7,238 bases of DNA from Bacteroidota bacterium (lineage in GTDB: Bacteria > Bacteroidota > Rhodothermia > Rhodothermales > Rubricoccaceae). The translations under genes and the position numbers were made by a program. Location of the stretch: NCBI GenBank assembly GCA_022564455.1, contig JADFLK010000107.1, forward strand, positions 1 to 7,238, given 5' to 3'. Under the pieces are notes generated by a model. It had not been told where the DNA came from. It saw only the letters and a program-made list of their open reading frames with translations, and searched no databases. Of the stretch, positions 1-6,593 are shown piece by piece; positions within the stretch are counted from its first letter, which is position 1, and each line of letters opens with the position of its first letter.

Positions 1-215
1 ATCACCGCGGGGTCGGCGTAATAGATGGTGACGCGGATCACGTCGTCCTCGTCCTGGAGAACGACCGCCACCTCCGAAGCCAGATGGCTGCATAGGTCGC
101 TGTACTGCGCGTTGGCCGAGGAGGCGAAGCACAGTGCAAAAAGAAGTGGAAAAAGAAAAGTGAAACGTCTGTTGACGGTCCTACTTGGGGGTTGGTGGTA
201 GGATTGTGAATGCAC
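1..215 (-). CDS. Exported protein of unknown function, N-terminal part only
   Basis: This leftward reading frame opens at a GTG (213-215) and stays open to the window edge, giving 71 codons. An in-frame TAA at 222-224 blocks any earlier start. The N-terminus is a clear Sec signal peptide: a basic stretch RTVNRR (residues 12-17), a hydrophobic core FTFLFPLLFALCF (18-30), and a small-residue cleavage site ANA followed by Gln37. The mature part begins QYSDLCSHLASEVAVV and continues with acidic and beta-prone residues, too short to place in a family. An AAAGG lies only 3 nt before the GTG, so the ribosome site is poor. Gln at +1 fits the Bacteroidetes Q-rule for signal peptidase I substrates. A different frame over the same bases encodes a low-quality 65-residue peptide with no signal peptide and is rejected. 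The export call is firm; the function is unknown. Confidence 0.65.
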   Translation of the reverse strand, partial: MHSQSYHQPPSRTVNRRFTFLFPLLFALCFASSANAQYSDLCSHLASEVAVVLQDEDDVIRVTIYYADPAV

Positions 216-492
216 ACGCCTTTACCGGCGGGCACGGCTGCGTAGCGTGCCGCAGCGCTACCCGTAAATGAAGGACACAGGCGGCGCGTGCGGTCGAGCC
301 ACAGATACCAGATGCACCGGTACTGGAGTCATGGGCGGACTAGTACTTATGCACTAATTGCCGCCGCCGGCTTGTGCGTATCCTCGTCAGCCACACCATC
401 CATCATTACTGAATCCGACAAACTCCTGGCGTGCTTTGCGACGAGCCATGTAAAAGAGTTGCCACGCGTCTCAGGCCGGAGTAAAGTGGCTT
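216..492. other. Intergenic region, no convincing gene
   Basis: These 277 bases separate the stop of the M6-like protease from the start of the partial exported protein, both on the minus strand. I see no tRNA and no coding frame with believable composition. A 6-bp inverted repeat, GTAGCG (242-247) and CGCTAC (256-261) with an 8-nt loop, lies near the exported gene but has no T-run, so I do not call it a terminator. No clear -35/-10 pair was found for the partial gene, although this stretch would be expected to hold its promoter. Confidence 0.5.
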
Positions 493-2571
493 CTATCGCC
501 GCTGAAAACGCTCCACAAGAGCCCGTTCAGGTTCGCCAAGGAGCCTGCGGCCTTCGAAGCGAACAGCGCGCCCAAGCACGACGGATGCGCCCGGCTCCAC
601 CACGAACTCGGCGCCGGCGCCTCCAAGAACACCCCGATCAACTACGACCTCCGCTTCCGGTCCAACAATCAGCCGAGCGCCGTCTTCCATCCGGAGCCCT
701 CTTTCAAACGTTATCCGGAGCGCTCCGAGCGAAGCGTGGCGGCCGGCCAGGCTGTCCGACAGCACATCGTCCGCGCCGATATACAAGGTGGCGCCCCGCT
801 CAACGAGCACCTCATCCTGAAACACGAGGCCGGTGGATTCGGGCCCCATCCACGAGTCCTCCCGGAAAACAGGCCACGGGTTGCCCTCGGCGAGGAACTG
901 AGGCCGCTGCCGCGCATCGGCCACAAAGTCGAAGAGCATGGTGGAATCCGGATCGTTGGGCACGTAGCGGATTCTGTCGATGGCAAACCACTGCGGCTCG
1001 GCGCCCTCTTCGATGAGATCCGAACGCCGGTATCCGCTCGAATTGGGCCGCGTCCACGGTGTTAGCTGCGCCTTCCACAGCGGGCCGAACAGGTCCCCAT
1101 CGTGGGTGTGCGGGCCCGGACAATTGGGATGCGAACCGGTGCATCTGTTCAATCGGTCAAACGCACCATCCGCAGGAAGAAGGCCATACCGATAGCTACT
1201 GTACCGTCCTCTGGGATCGCCGAGGCTTACCGAAACATGAAGGCCGCTGGTGGCCAGTCCTCGATAGACATAGTCGTAGTCGGGGTGCAGGCTTGGCAGC
1301 GCGCGTTCCTGATCGAAAAAGCTGATTCGATGGCGATTGGCAAGGGTAAGGGTGTCGCCGGCTGCGCCCGGCCCAAGCGGTATAAGCACCGCCTCCCCCG
1401 AGGTGTACAAATCGTGCAGCAAAACGCCTTCGCGGTCGCCGGTAGAAGAATCCAGAACCTGCGAGACGATCCAGCCCATCCGCCTTCGGTCGTGTACCGA
1501 GAGTGTAGTGGCTGAACCGTCGTTCGTCGCCGGCCCACCGCACATGCGCGCGTATCCGCACATGGGCTTGGTTCCGGGCACGTTCCCCTCGAACCGGATC
1601 ATAGGATAGTGCCCGGGCATATCCATCAACCGGTGCCCGTATTCATGCACGAGCAGACCGTGCCCCGCTTTATTGGTGAAGTTTTGCGAACCCGAATGCG
1701 CCCAGTCCACACGAACGCTGTCGCCGCGCTCGGGGCTCCAGTATCGAAGCGAATCCGGGCGGTGGTCGTTGTCCCGATCCGGCATTCCTCCCGCGTTGTA
1801 GTAGCCGGAGAGAATCGCCCATCCTTCTCCGGAATAAAGGCTGTCGCGGCGGATGAGCATCATAATATGATCGACCACTCCGTCCCGGTTGTGGTCGTAT
1901 CGGCCGAGGTCAAGGCCTTCATCTACCAGGTTGTCCAGCATTTCCTTCGTGAGATAGCCAAAGCCGCCGGCCTGCCGAATACTGACTCCGCTGCTGTCGC
2001 GCCGATTGTAGTAGGCCCTGTTCGGCAGATCGGTCACGTAGACTTCCGGCCAGACATCGCCGTAGAGGATGTGTGGGCCACCCGTTCCGGCTCTGGACTG
2101 CCAGAAGAAATAGGCCGAAAGCGACGAATCGGCTGGAGAGAGATGATCCGAATTAACATGGTCCGGATTGGTTTCGAGCAGCGTTGGCGCCCATTCCGGA
2201 AGCTGGGTTCGAGGTATGGCGTCGCCCGTTCCGAAGAGGTCCAGATGCGGCCACTGTTTCAGATGGCACCACCATCGTTCGCAGTCTCCCCAGTTGTCGT
2301 CCTGGAAGCGAACGAGGACGATGAGCATGGCCACGGTATCCTGGTAGGCAATGCCTTTGTATCGCGGCGTGGGTTGCCGGGGTGTCGGCCTTGGGGGCGT
2401 GGGCGGGCGGACCGGCTGCGACACCCGTCGGCTTATGGAATCGGGTGCAATTTGAGCACGAATGCTCCTTTGTGGCTGCCGAGTCTGCTCGGTTGGTTTC
2501 TGTGCCGTACAGAGAGTGGCGGTCATCAACAGAAGAACCGGCAGCAGACGGGTAGGGGAGGCAGGGTTCAT
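493..2571 (-). CDS. Secreted M6-like (immune inhibitor A-type) zinc metalloprotease
   Basis: Predicted exported endopeptidase of 692 residues. The signal peptide is residues 1-23, with hydrophobic LLPVLLLMTATL and cleavage after CTA leaving Gln24. A Pro-rich linker (residues 50-70, repeated PTP) precedes the catalytic region. The zinc motif HEYGH is at 309-313 (Glu310 catalytic), followed by RLMDMPGHY. M6 enzymes usually continue as HEFGHxLGLPD, so the third-ligand segment is altered here; His321 or Asp317 could substitute. A calcium-loop-like motif DHNRDGVVD (226-234) matches the D-x-[DN]-x-D-G pattern seen in M6 proteins. Local cysteine pairs C97/C102, C338/C344 and C477/C484 suggest disulfides outside the cytoplasm. 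Residues 584-674 carry three E-x-G-A-x-[LV] strands typical of a beta-solenoid-like tail. I see no recognisable type 9 sorting domain. The ATG has GAAGG 9 nt upstream (2581-2585). It lies 30 nt after pgeF, probably in the same transcript. The family is inferred from motifs, and activity is uncertain. Confidence 0.82.
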   Translation of the reverse strand: MNPASPTRLLPVLLLMTATLCTAQKPTEQTRQPQRSIRAQIAPDSISRRVSQPVRPPTPPRPTPRQPTPRYKGIAYQDTVAMLIVLVRFQDDNWGDCERWWCHLKQWPHLDLFGTGDAIPRTQLPEWAPTLLETNPDHVNSDHLSPADSSLSAYFFWQSRAGTGGPHILYGDVWPEVYVTDLPNRAYYNRRDSSGVSIRQAGGFGYLTKEMLDNLVDEGLDLGRYDHNRDGVVDHIMMLIRRDSLYSGEGWAILSGYYNAGGMPDRDNDHRPDSLRYWSPERGDSVRVDWAHSGSQNFTNKAGHGLLVHEYGHRLMDMPGHYPMIRFEGNVPGTKPMCGYARMCGGPATNDGSATTLSVHDRRRMGWIVSQVLDSSTGDREGVLLHDLYTSGEAVLIPLGPGAAGDTLTLANRHRISFFDQERALPSLHPDYDYVYRGLATSGLHVSVSLGDPRGRYSSYRYGLLPADGAFDRLNRCTGSHPNCPGPHTHDGDLFGPLWKAQLTPWTRPNSSGYRRSDLIEEGAEPQWFAIDRIRYVPNDPDSTMLFDFVADARQRPQFLAEGNPWPVFREDSWMGPESTGLVFQDEVLVERGATLYIGADDVLSDSLAGRHASLGALRITFERGLRMEDGARLIVGPEAEVVVDRGVLGGAGAEFVVEPGASVVLGRAVRFEGRRLLGEPERALVERFQRR

Positions 2572-2601
2572 GTTGTGTAGCCTTCGGGGGATGTATCCAA
2601 T

Positions 2602-3279
2602 CTAGTACTGCCCGATGAAGCCGATCATTCGCCCGGCCGTTCCGCCTTCCGCGCGGTACGAGTAGAAACGTTTCGTGTCGGAAGCAGTGCAGGCTGCGTC
2701 TACCTGGATATTTGCCTCGGCTACACCAGCCGTTCGGAGTTGTTGAAGGAGTTCAGCCTTCAGGTCCACGTGCGGCCGGGGCCATGCGGAATTGCGAATC
2801 ACAACATCGTCGGCGAATTGCTCAGCCACCTCCTCGTCCACCTCGAAGGCCTCGGCTGAGATGCAGGGAGAAACGTATGCATGGATACGTCGGGGAACAG
2901 CTCCCAACGAGGTCATCTCGGCAATCGTATTGGCCGTCACACCCGCAACGGCGCCCCTCCACCCAGCATGGCACGCTCCAACAACCCCTGCATCAGGATC
3001 TGCCAGAAGTACGAGCGCGCAATCTGCGGAAACGATCGTAAGCAACAGGCCCGAGTGGTCCGTGACAAGCCCGTCACATGCAGAGATGTGTCCTGGCCCG
3101 CGAACTACGGCGACGTTGTTCCCATGCACCTGATCGGCCGAAGCCAACGCGCTGAAACCGAATTGCCCGGCAAGCTTTCGGCGGACTGCACGTACATCTT
3201 CCTCCGCTCCGGCGAACGAGCGGGTAGTAAACCCGGCTGCCACATCAGGTATGTCGTCGAAAATGGCTGGCCGGATCAT
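2602..3279 (-). CDS. pgeF: Laccase-domain protein YfiH/PgeF (peptidoglycan editing factor, purine nucleoside phosphorylase family)
   Basis: Cytoplasmic metal-dependent enzyme of the YfiH/YlmD/LACC1 family, 225 residues, near the family's usual length. Members are reported to act on purine nucleosides (adenosine phosphorolysis and deamination). In Escherichia coli the protein prevents L-serine from replacing L-alanine in the peptidoglycan stem. The signature motifs appear in order: QVHG (50-53), DGLVTD (69-74), SADC (84-87), CHAGWRG (103-109), SPCIS (137-141), HVDLKAEL (170-177), and C197 followed by FYSYRAEGGTAGRM (205-218). His52, Cys87 and His104 correspond to the family's metal ligands. 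There is no signal peptide. The ATG lies 24 nt downstream of aroE and lacks a clear Shine-Dalgarno, so reinitiation after aroE or leaderless-like recognition is likely. The older label 'polyphenol oxidase' is less apt. Identification is firm; the in vivo substrate here is inferred. Confidence 0.93.
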   Translation of the reverse strand: MIRPAIFDDIPDVAAGFTTRSFAGAEEDVRAVRRKLAGQFGFSALASADQVHGNNVAVVRGPGHISACDGLVTDHSGLLLTIVSADCALVLLADPDAGVVGACHAGWRGAVAGVTANTIAEMTSLGAVPRRIHAYVSPCISAEAFEVDEEVAEQFADDVVIRNSAWPRPHVDLKAELLQQLRTAGVAEANIQVDAACTASDTKRFYSYRAEGGTAGRMIGFIGQY

Positions 3280-3303
3280 CTGAACGGCGACAGTTGGATT
3301 CGG

Positions 3304-4191
3304 CTAAAAGGTAGAACTCAATGCTTTGCGCACGGCATCCAGCGGCATCTCGCGGCCCGTCCAGAGTTTGAACGAGGCCGCTGCCTGCGCGATCAGCATG
3401 GCCATCCCGCCAATGGCCAAAGCGCCCTGATCCGCAGCTTCACGGAGAAGCCGCGTCTGCTTGTCATTTTGGGCCGGCGCATAAACCAGATCGTACACAA
3501 CCTGGCCATCGTGGAAATCAGAGAAAGCAGGCCAGGGCGAAACCGCATCGGCCGGGTGCATCCCAACGGGCGTAGCGTTGACGATGAGCCGGCTATCTCG
3601 AACAGTACGCCCGGCTTCATCAAAGAAAGTAGAGCAGAGCACACCCGAGCCGTCCGCCATTGCCAGATCGGCGATGAGTTGTTCGGCCTGTCCTATCCGC
3701 CGGGCCACGATAGTCAAGCGACTCGGCCTCATCGTTGTCAGTAATGCGTAGCAGACCGCACGGGCGGCTCCGCCGGCTCCAAAGATGACGGCGGAACCGC
3801 CGCTAATGCTTTCCATGTGCGAACCGATCGGTGCTAGAAACCCCGCTACATCCGTGTTGTCGCCGAGGAGTCGCCCATCCTCCTTCACCCCAATCGTATT
3901 CACTGCCCCAATGGTCTTCGCGCGCGGCGTGAGATCATCCACCAGCGCCGTGGCGGCCTCCTTATGTGGGATCGTAATGTTCGCACCGAGCACACCCTCC
4001 GAGCGCAGGCTGCTCACGGCTTCGGGCAAATCACCCGGTGAGATCTTCATCGCCCGATATTCCGCATCCAATCCGAGCGCGCTAAAGGCTGCGTTGTGGA
4101 TGACCGGGGAAAGTGAGTGGGCTACGGGATCCCCGAAAAGGAAGGCAAGATGCGACGGCTCGTCTACTCGCTCCCTTGTTCCCGCACTCAA
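3304..4191 (-). CDS. aroE: Shikimate dehydrogenase (NADP+)
   Basis: Catalyses the NADPH-dependent reduction of 3-dehydroshikimate to shikimate, the fourth step of chorismate synthesis, in the cytoplasm. The protein has 295 residues, slightly longer than the usual 270-290. Substrate-site motifs are SLSP (26-29) and NITIPHK (71-77, catalytic Lys77), then AVNT (96-99) and GDNTDVAGF (110-118, Asp114 partner). The Rossmann loop is GAGGAARA (138-145). ARR at 163-165 stands where NADP-specific enzymes have NRT, keeping an Arg for the 2'-phosphate. Then come NATPVGM (205-211), DLVYAP (234-239) and GGMAMLIAQAA (261-271). The start is TTG (4189-4191), the only plausible initiator before the conserved FLFGDPVAHS. 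It overlaps the TGA of the TPR gene in TTGA and has GGTGA 9 nt upstream, so translational coupling is likely. The first 14 residues are not conserved in character. Confidence 0.96.
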   Translation of the reverse strand: MSAGTRERVDEPSHLAFLFGDPVAHSLSPVIHNAAFSALGLDAEYRAMKISPGDLPEAVSSLRSEGVLGANITIPHKEAATALVDDLTPRAKTIGAVNTIGVKEDGRLLGDNTDVAGFLAPIGSHMESISGGSAVIFGAGGAARAVCYALLTTMRPSRLTIVARRIGQAEQLIADLAMADGSGVLCSTFFDEAGRTVRDSRLIVNATPVGMHPADAVSPWPAFSDFHDGQVVYDLVYAPAQNDKQTRLLREAADQGALAIGGMAMLIAQAAASFKLWTGREMPLDAVRKALSSTF

Positions 4192-5609
4192 TGCCGTTTC
4201 TCACCGCCCTGGTGGCCGCCGGAGTGGGCAATACTCCAAACCTCGCCGTAGGCGCGGCGGAACTCCTCGGAGCGAATCGGTTCCAGTTCGCAGGCCCTAT
4301 CCAGCGCACGCTCAGCCGATTCTCGCTGGCCAACCGACGCGAGCACCTGTGCCCGGCGAAGGTGGACTTCGCTGGCCGTGGGCTTGAGGCGGAGCACCTG
4401 GCTATAGGCTTCCAGAGCCTCGCCAGCAAGTCCGGACTCCAGCCTCGTCTCGGCCAGGTCGAGCCAGGCTTCCGCATTCTCCGCATCCAGATGAACGACG
4501 TGGGCGTAGGAGCGCAGCGCTTCGGCAAGGCGTCCGGCGTTGTACTCCGCGTCCGCGCGGGCATGCCAGTACTCGCCGGTTTCGGGCTGAAGTTCAATGG
4601 CCTTGGCAAAGGCTCCCAGCGCATCGCCGTCGCGGCCTGTTGCGTCGTAGCAACAGCCGAGGCTGTACCACGCTTCCGCGTACTCCGGGTCGTCTTTCAC
4701 GGCGCGTAGCAGGTACGAAACGGCCGTCGGGTAGTCCTCCAACTCCTCGTAGGCAATACCAAGGTTGTAGAAAGTAGCCGCGTCGCCGGTCTCGAACTCA
4801 AGCACCTGCCGGTAACTATCGATGGCCTCGTGTGTACGGCCGAGGTTTGCAAGGGCATTGCCCCGGTTGTACCAGGCGGAAGCGAAGTCATCGCAGATGG
4901 CCGTGGCGAAATCGTACGAACTGACAGCCTCTTCGAATTTCCCAAGGCGGTTCAGTACAATGCCCTTGTTGTACCATGCGTTCTGCGCGTAGGGGTCCAC
5001 CTCTATTTGGCGGTCGTAAGAACTCACGGAGTCCTCAAGCCGCTCGAGTTGATCGTAGGCGAAGCCGAGTTCGTACCAGACTTCGGGATGCTCGGGGTCC
5101 AGCTCCGCGCACTGATGAAGCACTTCAAGCGCGTCCTCGTGGCGCTCCATCTTTTCCAGCGCAATGCCCTTGTTGAAGAGCGCATCCGCATGGCCGGGTG
5201 AGAAACTGAGTGCCATGTCGTACGCCTCAAGCGCATCTTCCACACGGCCAAGTGTATCGAGCGTGATACCCCGGTTGACGATGGTCTCCGAGTCGGCCGG
5301 GTTGAGGCTAAGAGCGCGGTCATAGGCCACCAGCGCCTCGTCGTGCCGGTCCAGATGATTCAGGAGGATACCGCGTCGCAGCCACGGATCCGACGAGTAG
5401 GGCTGCGTGGCTAACGACCGATCTACCACATGGAGGGCATCCACCAGCCTGCCCGACTCGAAATAGTACGTTGCAATGTGTTCCAGCGCTTCCGAATCGA
5501 AGTAGGCGTCGGCGTCTTTGTGGAGGCTGCGCTCGTAGGCGTCTACGAGATCGCGCAATTCGTCTTCACTTGCAGGGTCTTCGAGATCGTCGAACTCGAA
5601 ATCGAACAT
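4188..5609 (-). CDS. Tetratricopeptide repeat protein with twelve TPRs
   Basis: A 473-residue cytoplasmic scaffold-type protein with no signal peptide. After a very acidic N-terminus (MFDFEFDDLEDPASEDELRD) and a helix, residues 39-446 form twelve consecutive TPR units of exactly 34 residues with no insertions (4272-5495). Each keeps the W/Y-x-x-G/A ... A ... P spacing, for example AWYNKGIVLNRLGKFEEAV. A 27-residue tail with GGHQGGEKRH follows. TPR arrays bind protein partners; none can be named here. I chose ATG 5607-5609. The frame could extend to a GTG at 5816, but those 69 extra residues lack TPR character and the frame crosses a good promoter. The acidic start followed by ELRDLVDAYERSL also resembles a TPR family I associate with Bacteroidota. 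It heads the transcript with aroE, pgeF and the protease. A link to aromatic synthesis or the cell wall is only suggested by position. Confidence 0.88.
   Translation of the reverse strand: MFDFEFDDLEDPASEDELRDLVDAYERSLHKDADAYFDSEALEHIATYYFESGRLVDALHVVDRSLATQPYSSDPWLRRGILLNHLDRHDEALVAYDRALSLNPADSETIVNRGITLDTLGRVEDALEAYDMALSFSPGHADALFNKGIALEKMERHEDALEVLHQCAELDPEHPEVWYELGFAYDQLERLEDSVSSYDRQIEVDPYAQNAWYNKGIVLNRLGKFEEAVSSYDFATAICDDFASAWYNRGNALANLGRTHEAIDSYRQVLEFETGDAATFYNLGIAYEELEDYPTAVSYLLRAVKDDPEYAEAWYSLGCCYDATGRDGDALGAFAKAIELQPETGEYWHARADAEYNAGRLAEALRSYAHVVHLDAENAEAWLDLAETRLESGLAGEALEAYSQVLRLKPTASEVHLRRAQVLASVGQRESAERALDRACELEPIRSEEFRRAYGEVWSIAHSGGHQGGEKRH
4201..4205 (-). promoter_or_regulatory. 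Ribosome-binding site supporting the aroE TTG start
   Basis: On the minus strand this reads GGTGA, within GGCGGTGAG inside the last codons of the TPR gene. It lies 9 nt before the TTG at 4189-4191. With the TTGA stop/start overlap it supports translation of aroE by ribosomes finishing the TPR gene. Confidence 0.5.
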
Positions 5610-5687
5610 GCTCTGGATGCGCAGATAGGTGTGAAAGCGTCTCGGGCGCACTGAAACGGCTCCGGCCGAGTCACTCGTCTGGTATGT

Positions 5688-5716
5688 ATTATACACGGCC
5701 CAGAAATGTGATGCAA
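5688..5716 (-). promoter_or_regulatory. Sigma70-like promoter of the TPR-aroE-pgeF cluster
   Basis: On the minus strand TTGCAT (5711-5716) is followed after 17 nt by a perfect TATAAT (5688-5693). Transcription would start near 5681, about 70 nt before the TPR ATG at 5609. It stands out as an AT-rich island in GC-rich sequence. Bacteroidota housekeeping promoters often have TAnnTTTG instead, so use by the main sigma factor is inferred. A small hairpin, GCCTT (5729-5733) and AAGGC (5739-5743), lies just upstream and could be incidental. Confidence 0.5.
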
Positions 5717-5893
5717 CAGAGAACTGCTGCCTTCTTTCAAGGCGCTCCGAAATGGTAGCGAACACGTTGGTACGAGCAGGCCGCCGGATGTTCCTTTGAA
5801 CGGCAGCCGGAATCACGTATTGCGCGTTGATTCAATCGAAGCCGGCCCGTTTCGTTCTTGGTGCACATCCTCGGAGCACATCTTTTTTTCCAA
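5717..5893. other. Divergent intergenic region between the TPR gene and tmk
   Basis: Together with the TPR leader (5610-5716) this is about 300 bases between divergent genes. It should hold the tmk promoter, but I see no strong one on the plus strand. TTTG at 5795-5798 followed 19 nt later by TATTGCG (5818-5824) is a poor Bacteroidota-type candidate. A run of seven T (5883-5889) precedes the tmk palindrome. Frames extending both flanking genes into this space (GTG 5816 leftward, TTG 5858 or GTG 5861 rightward) give no conserved protein. Confidence 0.4.
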
Positions 5894-5905
5894 CTCGTTA
5901 ACGAG
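5894..5905. promoter_or_regulatory. Perfect 12-bp palindrome before the tmk start
   Basis: CTCGTTAACGAG is a perfect inverted repeat. Its right end is 9 nt before the proposed TTG start of tmk, and its terminal GAG is the only Shine-Dalgarno-like triplet there. It could be an operator or an RNA element covering the ribosome site, or chance. The function is inferred from position only. Confidence 0.3.
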
Positions 5906-5914
5906 CAGTACGCT

Positions 5915-6568
5915 TTGCTCATCACCTTCGAAGGCATCGACGGCAGCGGGAAGAGCACGCAGGCTCGGATGCTGGAGGAGCATCTGCGTGGCGATGGCCG
6001 TAGCGTTCGCCTCGTTCGCGAGCCCGGAGGCCCGCCGCTGGCCGAGCGCATCCGGTCGCTGCTTCTCTCACACGACGTCGAAATCTCGCCGTTTGCGGAA
6101 CTGCTTCTCTTCTCGGCAGCGCGTGCGCAACTCGTTCGGGAGACCATTCAACCTGCCCTAAAAGCAGGGGTGGTGGTCATCTGCGATCGCTTCTACGATT
6201 CCACGACGGCCTATCAGGGCGCTGGGCGCGGCCTGGCCGACCCGGCGTGGCTCCACGATTTCCATCAGCACGTGACGGAGGGGCTGACGCCGGATCGGAC
6301 GTACCTCATCGACGTCTCGGTGGCGGTCGCCTCCGGGCGGCGCTCGGGAAGAAACGAGGACGAAGCCGACCGGATGGAGTCGGGTGGGGAAAACTTCTTC
6401 GAGCGAGTCCGAGCCGCCTACCTCCACCTCGCAGAGCGCGAGCCGGCGCGTGTTCTCGTGCTGGATGGAACGCTGCCGGTGGATACTCTGCACAAGCAAA
6501 TCGTTGAGGACCTGGAACGCCTGATGCTTAGTGAGGGGGGAATGGGAAGAGAGGGCGAGGAGACATGA
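5915..6568 (+). CDS. tmk: Thymidylate kinase (dTMP kinase)
   Basis: Phosphorylates dTMP to dTDP with ATP in the cytoplasm, the step that commits both thymidylate routes to dTTP. The protein has 217 residues from this TTG start, matching the usual 205-215. The P-loop is GIDGSGKST (7-15). REPGG (35-39) is followed by Pro40 where a Thr is common. DRFYDST (91-97) and AYQGAGRG (99-106) form the dTMP site. The Arg-rich lid (GRRSGRNEDEADRMES, 141-156) contains DRME, and FFERVRAAYLHLA follows. I chose TTG 5915 because it gives MLITFEGIDGSGKS, the normal family N-terminus. TTG 5858 or GTG 5861 would add 18-19 residues that include a T7-encoded stretch unlike known enzymes. The last 12 residues (SEGGMGREGEET) come from purine-rich repeat-like DNA and lie beyond the conserved fold. 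It is followed after 76 nt by the Fur-family gene on the same strand. Confidence 0.93.
   Translation: MLITFEGIDGSGKSTQARMLEEHLRGDGRSVRLVREPGGPPLAERIRSLLLSHDVEISPFAELLLFSAARAQLVRETIQPALKAGVVVICDRFYDSTTAYQGAGRGLADPAWLHDFHQHVTEGLTPDRTYLIDVSVAVASGRRSGRNEDEADRMESGGENFFERVRAAYLHLAEREPARVLVLDGTLPVDTLHKQIVEDLERLMLSEGGMGREGEET
6531..6565 (+). repeat. Degenerate purine-rich 7-bp repeat, array 1 (3' end of tmk)
   Basis: Reading in sevens gives GTGAGGG, GGGAATG, GGAAGAG, AGGGCGA and GGAGACA, with loose consensus GGGAANG. It overlaps the last 12 codons of tmk. The first 14 bases are complementary to 6629-6642 (11 of 14 pairs plus one G-U). Confidence 0.4.
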
Positions 6569-6593
6569 TTTCGTCTCTCCAGCACGGCAACCT

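Noticed and set aside
38..235. A 65-codon minus-strand frame with an ATG
   Set aside because: It overlaps the GTG-started exported protein in another frame. The latter has a proper signal peptide and stays open to the edge, while this one does not.
242..261. Inverted repeat GTAGCG-N8-CGCTAC as a terminator
   Set aside because: The stem is only 6 bp and has no following T-run on either strand.
288..1016. A 242-codon plus-strand frame starting in the 216-492 gap
   Set aside because: Most of it is antisense to the protease C-terminus and rich in Arg/Pro/Ala. The short hydrophobic stretch near its start is not a convincing signal peptide.
1609..2580. A 323-codon open frame on the plus strand opposite the M6-like protease
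   Set aside because: It is antisense to a protein with signal peptide, HEYGH and calcium-loop motifs. Its own translation shows no recognisable domain, and long antisense frames are expected in GC-rich DNA.
4082..4709. Open frames on both strands across the TPR-aroE junction
   Set aside because: These are shadows of the TPR repeats and the AroE N-terminus in other frames. They have Arg/Ser-rich composition and no motifs.
5729..5743. Hairpin GCCTT-CTTTC-AAGGC upstream of the TPR promoter
   Set aside because: A 5-bp stem is expected often by chance. It is mentioned with the promoter but not called as a feature.
5795..5824. Bacteroidota-type promoter for tmk (TTTG ... TATTGCG)
   Set aside because: The -7 element lacks the TTTG part of TAnnTTTG, so the match is no better than chance.
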